From positions 15,200,001-15,264,000 of the forward strand of contig NC_083692.1 of NCBI RefSeq assembly GCF_033118175.1: a DNA stretch of 64,000 bases. The letters run 5' to 3'. The position numbers and the translations under genes were made by a program. The stretch comes from Dama dama (Eukaryota > Chordata > Mammalia > Artiodactyla > Cervidae). Of this stretch, positions 25,201 to 36,742 are shown one piece after another; positions within the stretch are counted from its first letter, which is position 1, and each line of letters opens with the position of its first letter. The notes below the pieces were generated by a model. That model was not told the origin of the DNA. It saw nothing but the letters and a program-made list of their open reading frames with translations, and made no database searches.

Positions 25201-28200
25201 AGGTTCCGCTCCTTACAGGACAAAATCCAGCTCCTAGAAGAAGCAGTAAGCATGCATGATGGAAACGTCATTACTGCAGTGAGTTGTGCCTTTTGTTCTT
25301 TAATTATTGTTTTCATCAATTTCTGAAAGTCCAATCAGGATAGATTTTTTTTTTAATATCTTTATCTATTTGAAATACAGTTGATTCACAATGTTTTAGT
25401 TTTGGCTGTACGGCAAAGTGACTCAGTTATATGTATTAATATATATATATTTCAGATTCTTTTCCCTTATAGGTTCTTATAAAGTATTGAGTACAGTTTT
25501 CTGTGCTGTGCAGTAGGTCTTTGTTGGTTATCCATAGCATAGACTTTAATGTCAAGTAGAGACACTGGATTTTCTCTTGAAGTACGTGTTCTAAAGGCTC
25601 AGTCGGCAGGACCTGCATTGTGTATGGCTCTCCTGATTGTGACCCAGAAGTGGTAGGTTGGCTACTTTGTGTCCTCAAAAATAATCTGAAGGCAGAGAGA
25701 TGTGAGAGCAGCCTCTCAGAGAGGGAGGGAGTTGTCTCTTGCCATAAGGGGCAAGGGTATTTGGACTTCCAAGACAGAGCTCATTCCATATGTCCATCAC
25801 CTGTCCTTTCATCACTAGAGAAACACCTTGTCTGGACCTGCCAAGGTTCCTGATGAGTTGCTGGCCTCATTCCTAGTCATCAGGTGCTCAGACAGGGCCT
25901 CGTGTTTGGAAGGTTACACAGGGTGATTCGTTCTTGGTTCTCTTTTCCTCTAGGTTCTGATCTTCCTGAAGAGGACGCTGAGTAAAGGTGAGTGTGGTTT
26001 GAGGGAAATCTTTAGTCAGTAAGATGTCTGCCACACTTGAAGGGAGAGTGGTCTTGTGGCTTTAATACCAGAATTCACCAGCATCAGGTCTACTTTCAGG
26101 ACAGCTTGGGGGGCCTGAGACTTCAGAGTACATATCCCACCCCTGAGGGCAGTTGTTCCTCCTTTAGAGTGATAACTACGGTAATTAAGAAGCCCCTCAT
26201 TTACTGCACAGACGGATGACTGTGTTGGTTTGAGGAAGTGAAAGTCCATGCTCAGAGCCTGCTGGTTGGGTTGGTGAGAACTGAAAGCTAACACGAAGGC
26301 TCAGCCTTGCCCTGGACCCTGGAGGGTGTTGCTGGTGGGTTGAGCCAGGGGTGGGTACCATCATAAACCATTCCTAGCTTCTGATGGACTTTGAGGAGAT
26401 CATCTTAAGAATGTGTGAGTTGGGGGGGTGCTGATTTCCCATTGAGTAATAGGCTTTAATCTTTCCCCATCTAACTCCTTTCTTCCTGCCTACCAGAGAT
26501 CCTCTTCCGAGAGCTGGAGGTGCGGCAGGTTGCCCTGAGACATCTCATTCACTTCCTTAAGGAGATAGGTGATCAGAAGCTGCTTTTAGACCTCTTTAGG
26601 TAAGAATTGATCATCTGGTCTGTAAAGTTTGTTAAGTACTTAGTTCAGAACACTGGGTGATACTACAAAGAAAGAGAAGACACTGCCCCTTTTTTCTCGA
26701 AACGCTTATTAGACAAGATATAGTAAGGTGATGGGGGAATTCCCTGATGGCAGTGGTTAGGACGTGGTGCTTTCATTGCCATGGACCCAGGTTCAGTCCC
26801 TGGTTGGGGAACGAGGATCCCACAAGCCATGTGGCATGACTGAAAAGAGTTTGAAAGAAAGAAAAAAAGAAATGTGATGGGATAACTAATATTGCACCAC
26901 AACCTGTAATAAAGTGACCATGTTAAGAAATCAGACTCCAGAGTCAAGCGCCTGTATTGAATATTATCTCCATCACTTAGTTCATAGCATGACCTTGAAC
27001 AAGTTCCTCAACCTCTCCAAGCACCAGTTTTCACATTTATAAAATGGAAGTAATGTTGCCTACTCGACAGGTCATTATGAAGGTGAAAGGAGTTGATGCG
27101 TGTAAAGCGCTCAGCATAATGCCTAGTCTGTGGTATTAATATTTATTAACTGTTTTCTTAGAAAAGACTGAAACTGAAGATGCCTTTTTTACTTGGTCCC
27201 TGGAGATGCCAGTGAGAAGCACAATGACAAATCAGAAGCAAATACAATTTTCAATCAGGATATCTGAGGAGAACCTCATGGGAGTGATTAGGAATTGAGT
27301 GGGCCCTGTGGGGTTCTAGGTCGGGTTCTGATGGGTAGAGATGCCAGAGGCAGGCATGTCTGCTGGGGGCCTGGGGAAGGGGGTGTGCAGTGGGGGCAGC
27401 TGTCTTCTGCCATGCTTTTCTTCTCTATCTCACTTCAGTTGTTGGGGACTTTTTCCCACTCTTAGCTTAAAACAGGTGTATTATGTCCTTTCTTCAGTAT
27501 CAGGGCAGGGGGTGGAGCCTCTGTTTAGGCTGACGTGTGGCCCAAGGTAACTTTATTTACCCAGTGGCTTCCGCAGAGTGATGAGCTTTCCTGAAGACTC
27601 AGGTGGAGAGAGCAGGTCACATGGTCAGGGTCAAGATTAGAGATGGTTAGCCAGGAATTTGCAGAAACCGTGTTCAAGATGAGCTGTTCCCCCCAACCCT
27701 TTCTTCCCTCCCCTCCTCTTTCTTTTCTTCCTTCCTTCCCTCCGAACTAACAAGGCTTTTTTTAAGTGTCACCTTTATGCCAAAGTAGTGATGTTAATTA
27801 TAGTGGTCCTTGCAGAGTTAAAAAGGAATCAGATGACAGAAGTCCTTGTTCTCCAAGGTCTTACCACCTTTGGGGAGAGACAAAATGCATCGTATGCTGT
27901 ACATGAAAACAATAGGGCTTCCCTGGGGGTCCGGTGGTTAAGAATCCACCTGCCAATGCAGGGCACACGGGTTCCATCCCTGGTGTGGGAGGATCCCACG
28001 TACCCTGGAGCAGCTAAGCCCGTGCGCCACAGCTACTGAAGCCCTCACTCCCAGAGCCTGTACTCCGCACCGGGAGAAGCCTCCGCAGTGAGATGCCCGC
28101 ACACCGCGGGGGCTAGAGAGTAGCCCCCACTCACCAGAACTGGAGAAGGCCTACATGCAGCAGTGAAGACCTCTCAATGCTAAAAATTAAATAAATCTTA

Positions 28201-31200
28201 AAAAAGAAGAAAACAACAGAGGAGGATAGTATAGACAATCTGTTCCAAGACTACTGACAGAGAAGAGTGTTTTCATCTTTAAAAAGAAAAAAACCCAGAA
28301 GACTACTGTAGGCTGAGGTTTTGCGGAGACTCTGAGCCTTTCTGTCAGATCTGTTGACATTTCAGAGTTACTAGTGCCCACGATGACCTCCAGTCTCTGC
28401 TCTTCACTCAGCTCGGTAGATGGGGCACGTGTTCTCAAGGGGTTGCTGATGATAGAGAGTTTGAGAAGAGAAGGGCTTATCTTGTGTGTGGAGGCAGATG
28501 AGTTTGGGTGATGTTTCTTCTAGAACACTCATCCTGTTTTATGAGGTTATACTGCCACACGTCAATAGATAAAAACGCCCTGCTCCCTTCTGCTTCTTCC
28601 CAGGTTCCTAGATAGAACAGAAGAGCTTGCGGTAAGTGTGGCCTTTGTTTCAGTTGGGGGCCTTTTTAAAAGTTAAGTCAAAACCCAGCGTACCACACTG
28701 ATTGACTATTTCCTTTCCTTTGGTGTTGGTTATATCTAGGAGACAGGGGCATCTGGGAAGCCTGGGAACAGTCCAGATGATGTACTGTTTGGGGTCTTTT
28801 TATATGCTCTTTCGATTGGGCTTCTGAATAAATTTTTTAAAAAAGTAACTGAAAACTGGCCTGGTCAATTTGGAATTTGTCTCTTAATTTCTAGTTGTTT
28901 TTAGTTCCTGATTTGTAGGAGCTTTGGGGTGTTGGCTTCTAATACCAAAGACAAGCAAACAGGGATAAGAAATCAGATACAGGCCATGAAGGAAGATCCA
29001 TCAAGCTGCTGGCAGGGCACCCAATACACATTTTGGCTAAGAGCTCAATGACTTAAGTGTTAAAGTTGATTTTGGACAGATTTTCACCGTTTTAGATGAC
29101 ACTCTTGTAATATAAGAATGAACCTGAAATTTTACCAAAAATGTAATTTTCTTATTAAAACTTCAATAAACTATTTAAAAGGTTTGACATTATCGTGTAA
29201 GGGTAAGGATTCTCGTTGACATCAATGTCAGAATTGTTCTTTTAGTCGCTGTACCACACATTGGTGGTGATATATTTTTAAGCTTTGCACATCAGAGTAT
29301 AATTCAGGGAAATGTTTTTCAGTAGCATTTTGTAAAAGGAACTTGTATTTAATACTCAAGGTGTGGGAAAATCTCAAAACCTTTTATCTTAATCTCTTCA
29401 AAATGATTAGGAATCTGTAGTACTCATTTTGAAAAGCTTTTTTGTTTATATTTTTAATTTCCATAGGTTCAAAACTATAAGGAATTTTCTTCAGATAGCA
29501 TTCATATAGTTCATTGTTTTGAAGTTTGATTAATCAGTGAAAGTAAATGTGTTTTGGGTAACTCATTTTTATTTAAAGCTTTCATATTTTCTTCATATTC
29601 TCTGTTATGTTTGAATTGAAAGTGATTTATCATGCATGCTGTTATATATGAATTTGGAGTTTTCCAACCTTATAAACCTTGGAATTGGCAAACCTGATAG
29701 TCTGCTTTTAGTTTATCCTCATAGACTAGGACAGTCTCCTAAGAAGAACTTTTTCTTGAAACTAGTGGCTATTGTATTGGATAATGCAGTTAGAGATAAT
29801 AATTTTGAATCACTTTTCTCCCCGACCCCTCTGCCATCTATTCCCAGAAGAATCTCTAGTAATGAAGAGTTTAGCTTTCAAGCATGGAAAACCTACTGAC
29901 AGAACTAACTCACCCTTCTGAAGAAAAGAAATAGCTCAAAGTTCTTCTCTATTTTTTGTAGCTGTCCCATTATCGAGAGCACTTGAACATTCAGGACCCT
30001 GAGAAACGAAAAGAATTTCTTAAGACATGCGTTGGGTAAGTGGGGGAGAAATGTTTTTCACTGTTGATACTGTTATACAGAACAATGAAAAGATTAAAAG
30101 AGGGTAGAATGGATAGATGGTTGCCGGGAAAGGCTAACAGTGGGTCGTACAAACATGATTAAAGATCATCTCATTCAGTGGTTCCAAACACTATTCCCCC
30201 GTAGTTTTCACTGATTGGTGATAAATTGAGAAAAATAAAGACAGTGTAGAGAGCTTTCTCCTAAAACTAAATTTATTTAATTTGAAAGACTGCGTTTTAT
30301 TCAGAGATTCCCCCCCCCCAACTTCTTTTTGGTAGAAAAATGAGTTTTAAGTTTTTTGTGTGTCTGACCTAATGTATTAAAAGAAAAATATTGGCAACAT
30401 CTTACTTATGTATTGTTTTCAGTGTTACCAGTCCTTGAAACCCCACAGTCCAAGAACTACTGATTCAGTCCAGCTTTTATGCAGAGTATAAGTCCCTGTG
30501 AAAACCAGCCCCACGTACTGTTCTTCCAGGGGTGGGGCACAAACTGCTCTTGGAAGTGGCTTATTTCATTGTTGGACAGCCTTTATTACTGCAAGTGCCT
30601 CCTTATGTTGAGCTGAAACTTGCTCCCCTGTTTATCTTTCAAGACAGGTGTAGAGTCCACCCAGTAGACCTTACTTGAGGTTCAGTGGTCACAGTTCTTT
30701 CAGTCATTCCTTATGTGACATGATTGCGAGGTTTCACATTTAGAAATTTATGTCAGTACAATCCTTACTTTTAACTTTAGCAGCTACTGAGCCAATATGT
30801 CATATGGCCTTTAGTAAACAAAGAGAGAAGTTAGAATACTGAAGTAACTGGAACCTTTTGCTATTTTCTTTATCGCTTCTAAAAATTGGCCATGGGTTCA
30901 CACTTCCCTGGGAGAGTGTAATTGAATTTCAGAATTCTTGCTGGAGTGAGTGGAGTAGAGAAATAAGGCAGTACTTCCTGAAGGAAGGTCTGGGAACTAG
31001 GCATTTAAAATCCGGCTTCTATTCCTGGCCTTACCCATTGACTTGCCAAATGACTTAGGCAAGACACTGTCTGTCAACTTATTCACATGGAAGGATATAA
31101 TATAGTGTTAAAGATGGGACCCTTGACCTCATGTAGAACTCTTGAGATCTTTACCAATCTACAGACATACTGCCATGCTCTATAACTTGAGTTTTACCTA

Positions 31201-34200
31201 TTACTTCACATTAAAAAATGGCCAACATTTAAGTGCCCCTGAAAGACAGTTCAGCATTGACATTAGGTGGTGACCCGAACCACTGAGCCTCCTCAGGATG
31301 TGGATGATGGGCAGTTGGCTCGGTGCACTCATTGGCTGAGCGACGCGTTCATCAGTCATTGCACCGCCCACAATGAGAGGATTCCGCCTCACACCTGAGC
31401 AGAATCACTAGTGACTGTATGTATTTCGTGGACTTCAAGGCTCCCTGTCTAATTGGCAAAACCTTAAGTATAAAATCCCAACCAGAGGTTGCCTCTATTT
31501 CCTGCTTTCTCTCTGCTTTTCACAGATGCTCTAAAGGGAGCAGAGATCAGAATTGTGAAGCCCGTGAGCATCTTACACTTAGATGGTAACCTGGATTAGT
31601 TGGGTGTGTTTCTTGTTGGAGTAGAGAATGAGGTACTAACCTTCTCGTCCTCTCCCAGTTTGCCATTTTCAGCAGAAGATTCTGCCCACATACAAGACCA
31701 TTACACACTCCTGGAACGTCAGATCATTATTGAGGTTAGAATCCTTGTCTCTATTCTTTCTGCTTCAGTGCCAAAGCTGTGTGCCATTCAGCAGCCAGGA
31801 GACTTCCACTCTGCCCACATATGTCATTTCTGGTTAACCTTTCTAAGAGTCTCTCATTTTCTTTCTCTGCCTGGTGGCCTTCCCTCCATTGTCTCCAGGC
31901 ATCTTTTCTTTTCTCACTTGCTGTTAACCTGGAGCTATTTTCTCTTCATCCCAGAGCTCTGTTTCATCACTGCTTCTCTGGTCTTCCTCCATCCAACTTA
32001 GATCATCATTTTCCGGATCTTAAGCTCCTCGGGGCTCTCCTAGGCAGTTTCTTTCTTTTTCTCCTCTTCGCCTCTTTCCTAGGGTAGGAAACACATCCGC
32101 TCTAGTATTACAGGCTTCTCTCCTGCCTGCACTCCACAGACACTGTTTTTTTTCTTTTTGGCTTTCTCCACCACAGGCAAACGATCGGCATCTAGAATCA
32201 GCAGGACAGACTGAGGTCTTCCGGAAGCACCCCCGCAAAGCGTCCATCCTCAACATGCCGTTGGTGACGACGCTCTTCTACTCCTGCTTCTACCACTACA
32301 CGGAGGCTGAGGTGCGGGCCGCACAGGGGAGAAAGGCCCACACGCTCTCACTGCACAGGGGGCATCCTTCAGAGCCTTTTCAGCGTGTTCTGTTGACAGT
32401 GGGTGCACATCATTCTTGGCAGTCCACCTGGGAAGAGTTCCAACGGGGAAAAGAGGTCTGGACAGGGCTCGCCTGGCTTCCAGTGAGCGGGCCTGCCCCA
32501 GAGCACGTCTGCCTGACCAGTGCTGGTGCTGTGAGCGTCTCTGGTCAGAGGCCCAGAGTTTCAAATGGATTCCCACAGGGTAGAGAAGAGCAGCAGAGGG
32601 TAGTTGCCTGTGAATACTTACAAACGTTGTTTTGAAGAGGTGCGACCTTAATGACCCCATCAGTGGACATGATCGTAACAATCATAGGGTTAGCAAAAAA
32701 TTGGGAAATACTTTATACCTGTTAATCTAGTGCTCTTAAGCTGGATGGTGATGTCCTGTTAGACCTGATAGAGCTTTTCTCTTAAATTAATTTCCAGGTT
32801 TAAATGGTCACAGAGTGAAATGTAGAAAGTCTAGCTAGTGGACGGGAAAACGGGAGATTGATGGTATTTGAAAGAGTCAGTAACACCAAGATTGCTTCTC
32901 CACTTTCATCCTAGGGGACATTCAGCAGCCCGGTCAACCTGAAGAAGACATTTAAGGTAGATACACATTCGGCAGTCTTTAGTAAAAGTAGTATCAGAAT
33001 CACTCTGTGGAGTGGATGTTGCTCTGTAACCCTGCGCAGTAAGTCCCATGACATTCAAGGGTCAGGGGAGAATGGAGTGAATCTGTGGGAAGTGAGGGGA
33101 GGCCTTAACTGAATGGCCTGCAGCAGTGCTGGGGCTTGGAGACCTGAGAGGTTTGTGGATTGTAGGGGGCAGAATCAATACCAGGGAGTATTTTTGCCTG
33201 TCTTTCCAGAACTCTCAAACCCCTCCCCTGATGCATTTCTGCTTCTCTTAATTTCCCCGGGCCTCTGCTTTCAGATCCCAGACAAACAGTACGTGCTGAC
33301 AGCGCTGGCCGCTCGCGCCAAGCTCCGGGCCTGGCATGACGTTGATGCCCTGTTTACCACCAAGGTGGGTGCCTTGGGGCTGTTGGCGCTCCGGTGGAGA
33401 TGCCGTCTTGCCATCCCACACCTCCTGGGAGTCTCAGGTTTCACGCCTCCTGGGACACTCAGGTTCCAGCTACTGGTTGACATTTTTCCTTCAGCATTTT
33501 ATTTTCCAAAGTTTCAGACCTAAAGAAAACCAAAAGAAAGAATAATTAACAGTCTTCACCTACTTAACTAACTTGTTCACATTTTTGCCATGTTTGCTTT
33601 CTCTTGTTCTATATGCGGTTTTTTTTTTTGCTGAAACATTTGAAAGTAAAGTGCAGACATCACAATGCTTTAACTACTTAAGCATTGTTCTCATTTGTAA
33701 CCACAGTATTATCATTCTCGAGAAATTTAACACTAACGTAAGAATATTATCAGGGGGTTCAAGAAGCGGGGAGCACATGTATACCTGTGACCACTTCATG
33801 TTGATGTATGGCAGAAGCCATCACAATGTTGTAATTATCCTGTAATTTAAAAAAGAATATTATAATACACGTAAATTGATGAGCTCTTTAGAGCTGTCTT
33901 GTGTTTTTGTTTGCTGTCCACATCGTCAAGGATCTTGCATTCCATTCAGTTGTCATGTCTTCATTGGTTTGCAGTTTAAATATCCATTTTTGCATTATGG
34001 GTTTGACAGTTTTTTGTTTTCTGCCTTTGTTATTTAATTCGAAATGTTAACTATGAAACCAGTACATGCCTGTGTCAAAATCAACCCGCTGTGAAAGTGA
34101 AAGGGTAAAATGTGAAGTTCCTCTTCCACTGTCCGCCTCCTTTCTCAGTCCCTTCCTCAAGGCAAGCACTGTGAGAAGTTTGACTGGTAGCTTTCCAGAC

Positions 34201-36742
34201 CTGACCTTATGAATTTACAAATAAACATTTATATAAATATAAAGATGTAAAGAGTAGGATTATTCTACCCAGAGAATTTCATACTATCAATGCAAGTATT
34301 GTTAAGGAAATTGCTTATTTCATTTAGCTGTATTTCAGACTTTTCTGCATTCATGCCTATTTGAGCTAAGAACTCATAATACCTCTGACTCTGTTCCACC
34401 CTCCTGAGTTCCTTGACTTTTCTGAAACTCTCATCTCTCTTCCTTTCTCTTTCCCCTACCTCCCATTCATCCACTCTCGCCACCATGTTATGCTAGCCCT
34501 ACCACAAAATGTAGAGAGACTAGCTCAGGGTATATTGACTTTGTCTGACCTGCCCACGGCCACCCCGTCTTTCTTTTTCAGAACTGGCTGGGCTACACCA
34601 AGAAGAGAGCACCCATTGGCTTCCATCGGGTTGTGGAAATTTTGCACAAGAACAATGCCCCTGTCCAGGTAATGGCTCCCAGAGAGAGTTGGGTACAAGG
34701 TCTTCTAGGAGACCTGACTTTCAGCCTCTTACTGCTTGGCAATGGGAGACTTAACCTGATGTGGTCTTATCCTAAAGGCCACATAATGGTTGTACTGTGC
34801 CTTGACCTAGAAAATAGAAAAGGCCAGGGAAGAAAGTTCTGCTCAGCCTTTAGAAGTATGACCCCAGACCACCCCCTCTGAGCAGTGTCTTCTGTGTTCA
34901 GCCAGAGGGAGGCATACTACTCAAATGATACAGGAGAACTTAATTAGAAAGGCCATCAAGGAGCAGGGGGCGCAGCGTGGGGTCAGACCCAGGGCATACC
35001 TATTGCTGGCACAGGGGTCTGGCTCCAAGATGAGGAAGAGTAGGCCCTTCTCTTCCTTTTCAGGAGAACGTGGATTACTGCAGAAAGTCCACCTCACTGC
35101 CATTGCAGACCTAGTCCTGTGGTTCGTGATGGGAATTGTAGACAGCAGGCACTGACTCTTTGCCTTCTTCAGGAGTTTTTCACTACCTTTCAGAACTCTG
35201 GGTTTAATACGGCTGGGAACCACTAATCAGAAGTACTTGTTTTCACAGATACTACAGGAGTATGTCAATCTGGTGGAAGATGTGGACACAAAGTTGAACT
35301 TAGCCACCAAGTTCAAGTGTCATGATGTCGTCATCGATGTGAGTCCCTCAGAAATGAGAGCCCTGAGTGAGAGCCCAGTGGGCAGTGGGAGGCCTCAGCC
35401 TCAGGGCCTGGATCCTGAGGTGCTAATGTCAGTCTGCACTCAGTGCAGTGTGGTCCGGCAAGAGTTAGTTTGGAGACCAGCTGTCCTATACGATTTGCCC
35501 AGTTCTCTGACTGGGTTCTCTCTGGTTTTGTAAATTCGTTGCACTCGGAGAGTTCATAGAACTAAATCAAGCCATGTAACCTCCGCAGACATCTCTTCGG
35601 CGTGTAGTTCGGTGGCCCCACTGTCAGCCCAGCGCAGCTCCCTGGCTTCTCGGATCCTTGGCTCAGAGTGGGAGAGGCAGAAGGAAAGAGGCCCTCTAGA
35701 GAAGGCTGACCGGGGGTTTTATTGTCATCTCTCTCGGTGGTAGACTTGCCGGGACCTGAAGGATCGTCAGCAGTTGCTCGCGTACAGGAGCAAGGTGGAT
35801 AAAGGCTCTGCCGAGGAGGAGAAGATCGATGCCCTTCTCAACAGCTCGGTGAGCGGCCGTGGCTTGTCCTCCAGCGGGCTCAGGAGACAGTTCGCAGAGG
35901 AGCGTTGAGCACATACTCCCAAGGCCTGAGTGGGATTGCTGTCGGCCAAGCCTGTGGATCTCTTGATAAGGGTCTCCTCTGGGCCTACAGGAGAGGAGTT
36001 ACTGCTGAGACGTGGGATGACTTAGGGTGGTCTGGGGGCCTTGGCTGGCACTGGTTGTAGTGCTCTGATCATTGTTAAACTTACCAGGTAGGAAGGACTA
36101 ACCACTGGAAATTAGAAACAAACATTAAAGAATCAGAATATTCAAACTGTAGAGTTTCCTGGGGCTGGATGTGACCTCCCTATTGGAAGAAAGAAGTAGG
36201 TGAAGTGGATTTTAGCTACTTTTTTTTTTCAATTAATTAATTTGTTTTAATTGGAGGATAGTTACTTTACAACATTGTGATGGTTTTTGCCGTATATCAG
36301 CATGAATCAGCCACAGGTATACATGTGTCCCCTGATTTTTAGCTACTTGGGGAACACAGCTGCCTCCTCTCTCATAGCATGAATTGCTGAGCTTATTGTT
36401 AACGTGGAGCTTTGGTCCCACTTGGGTATTTTGGAATCTACCACAGGCTAAAGCTAGTGAATCTTTGGATTTTTGTCCTGAGGAGGGCAGAACCAGAATA
36501 AATGCCCTAAATCAGGCTTACAGAATAGGTACAGAATAGGTGTTTAGTCCATCTTTGAATAAATGAACTCCTCTCCCCCACGTTGGATTTTCTTTTCTCA
36601 GCCTTCTGGCTCCATCCTTCTTCTCCTTACATTACCTACCTGGAATCCTTGTCTTTTTGAATTCTGTCTGCCTATCTGTAGGGATCCGTGAAAACTGACC
36701 ATTGTTTGTTTTTTCCCCCAGCAAATTCGATGGAAGAATTAA
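16286..36742 (+). CDS. VIPAS39: VIPAS39 (SPE-39 homologue), VPS33B-interacting sorting protein, 19 coding exons, 492 aa
   Basis: Coding exons: 16286-16378, 17833-17935, 19746-19889, 20991-21029, 21384-21448, 22178-22234, 25186-25278, 25954-25987, 26497-26599, 28604-28631, 29962-30035, 31659-31734, 32177-32311, 32915-32956, 33275-33364, 34582-34668, 35249-35338, 35744-35848, 36722-36742. The joined CDS is 1479 nt with consistent phase and GT-AG introns. The protein begins [20 protein letters not shown] and ends SSQIRWKN. The N-terminus has two acidic runs (residues 22-28 and 47-53) and a Ser-rich region. From about residue 240 to the end it is the Vps16_C-like helical domain. In the family it binds VPS33B, works with RAB11A-positive recycling compartments, and affects collagen-modifying enzyme delivery and apical trafficking; human loss causes ARC syndrome type 2. 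Length is one residue short of my recollection of the human protein (493). Confidence 0.97.
16579..17400 (-). mobile_element. BovB LINE 3' end
   Basis: Reverse-oriented 3' BovB segment in VIPAS39 intron 2. On the minus strand the RT catalytic motif reads YADD (around 17345-17360). The frame continues through [20 protein letters not shown] to a shift near 16955. The 5' part is missing. Confidence 0.92.
18165..18328. mobile_element. MER5-like (hAT-Charlie) relic
   Basis: GATTCCTGGGCTTCACTTGA and CATATTTGAGAACTGCTGAC fit an old MER5-type DNA transposon fragment. Confidence 0.5.
18496..18545. repeat. 26-bp tandem duplication
   Basis: AAAAAGTATTCAAGACGT(G/A)CTG occurs twice with a period of 26 nt. 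Confidence 0.85.
18550..19128 (-). mobile_element. L1 (L1M-type) fragment, antisense
   Basis: TGATGGGCATTAGATTGTTT, GTGGGATTGCTGGCAGAGG and TTGCACTCCCACCTAGCAGT are reverse-complement L1 3' sequences. It is cut on the right by a CHR-2 SINE. Confidence 0.65.
19130..19410 (-). mobile_element. CHR-2-type SINE
   Basis: Reverse tRNA-Glu-derived SINE: GCGTGGGCTTTTCTCTAGCT, CTTGCATTGGTAGGCAGATT, ending CGGGCCTCCAGGGAAGTCC. Confidence 0.85.
20150..20830 (+). mobile_element. L1 3' end fragment
   Basis: Sense L1: CATATGATCCAGCAGTCTAT, GTCCATTCACTGATGAATGA and TACAATGGAGTATTATTCAG are from the L1 ORF2 3' end and 3' UTR. Confidence 0.85.
21470..21690 (-). mobile_element. MIR SINE
   Basis: Reverse MIR in VIPAS39 intron 6: TTTACACAGTTTGACGTACT, GAGTCTCACAGCTAGTTACA, then TGGTAGAACTGGAACTCAAA. 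Confidence 0.65.
22475..22965 (-). mobile_element. L1 ORF2 fragment, antisense
   Basis: ACTATTTGTTGAAAAGACTA, ATGCCATTACCAAGGCCTTG and ATTATTGTAGCTTTGTAGTT are reverse L1 ORF2. Confidence 0.8.
22966..23830 (+). mobile_element. L1 ORF2/3' fragment
   Basis: Sense L1: GACTTCACCAAAATTAGGAA, GAAATATTTGTAAAATATAT, then a 3' region with TGAGATACCACTATATAGCC. Opposite in orientation to the preceding L1 block, so this is an inverted L1 or two insertions. Confidence 0.75.
23848..24150 (+). mobile_element. CHR-2-type SINE
   Basis: GGGGCTTCCCTGGTGGTCCA through GGCCACAAATAAGTAAAG; a complete CHR-2-like element. Confidence 0.88.
24665..24881 (-). mobile_element. Bov-tA SINE (left arm of inverted pair)
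   Basis: Reverse element from TATGTGCTCAGTTGTGTCTG to the head CACTCGGGAAGCT. It abuts a plus-strand Bov-tA head-to-head. Confidence 0.9.
24882..25080 (+). mobile_element. Bov-tA SINE (right arm of inverted pair)
   Basis: Sense element CCAGGTGGCTCAGTGGTAAA to GACTGAGCATGCATGCATG. It ends about 105 nt before VIPAS39 coding exon 7. Confidence 0.9.
25340..25540 (-). mobile_element. Ruminant L1 3' end fragment
   Basis: TTGAAATACAGTTGATTCAC and GTTTTCTGTGCTGTGCAGTA match the antisense 3' end of mammalian L1. Confidence 0.65.
26735..26850 (+). mobile_element. tRNA-derived SINE
   Basis: GAATTCCCTGATGGCAGTGG to CCCTGGTTGGGGAACGAGGA; short ruminant SINE of the CHR type. Confidence 0.75.
26950..27155 (+). 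mobile_element. MIR SINE
   Basis: GACCTTGAACAAGTTCCTCA and GTGTAAAGCGCTCAGCATAA are the MIR consensus in sense. Confidence 0.8.
27915..28205 (+). mobile_element. CHR-2-type SINE
   Basis: GGGCTTCCCTGGGGGTCCGG onward with an A-rich tail (AAATTAAATAAATC). Confidence 0.88.
30176..30465. mobile_element. Possible hAT-like nonautonomous DNA element
   Basis: The ends CAGTGGTTCCAAA and CCAAGAACTACTG are imperfect inverted copies of the MER-type hAT terminus. The body is AT-rich. The family was not identified. Confidence 0.35.
33550..33960. mobile_element. Old L1M-like 3' fragment
   Basis: AACTTGTTCACATTTTTGCC, AAAGTGCAGACATCACAATG and ATTATCATTCTCGAGAAATT resemble old L1 3' UTR sequence. The assignment is by memory. 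Confidence 0.4.
36220..36340 (-). mobile_element. Ruminant L1 3' end fragment
   Basis: A T-run then TTTTAATTGGAGGATAGTTA and GTATATCAGCATGAATCAGC is the antisense 3' end of young ruminant L1. Confidence 0.8.

Noticed and set aside
32250..32681. Minus-strand open frame of 143 codons
   Set aside because: It is the antisense shadow of VIPAS39 coding exon 13 and its flanking GC-rich intron.
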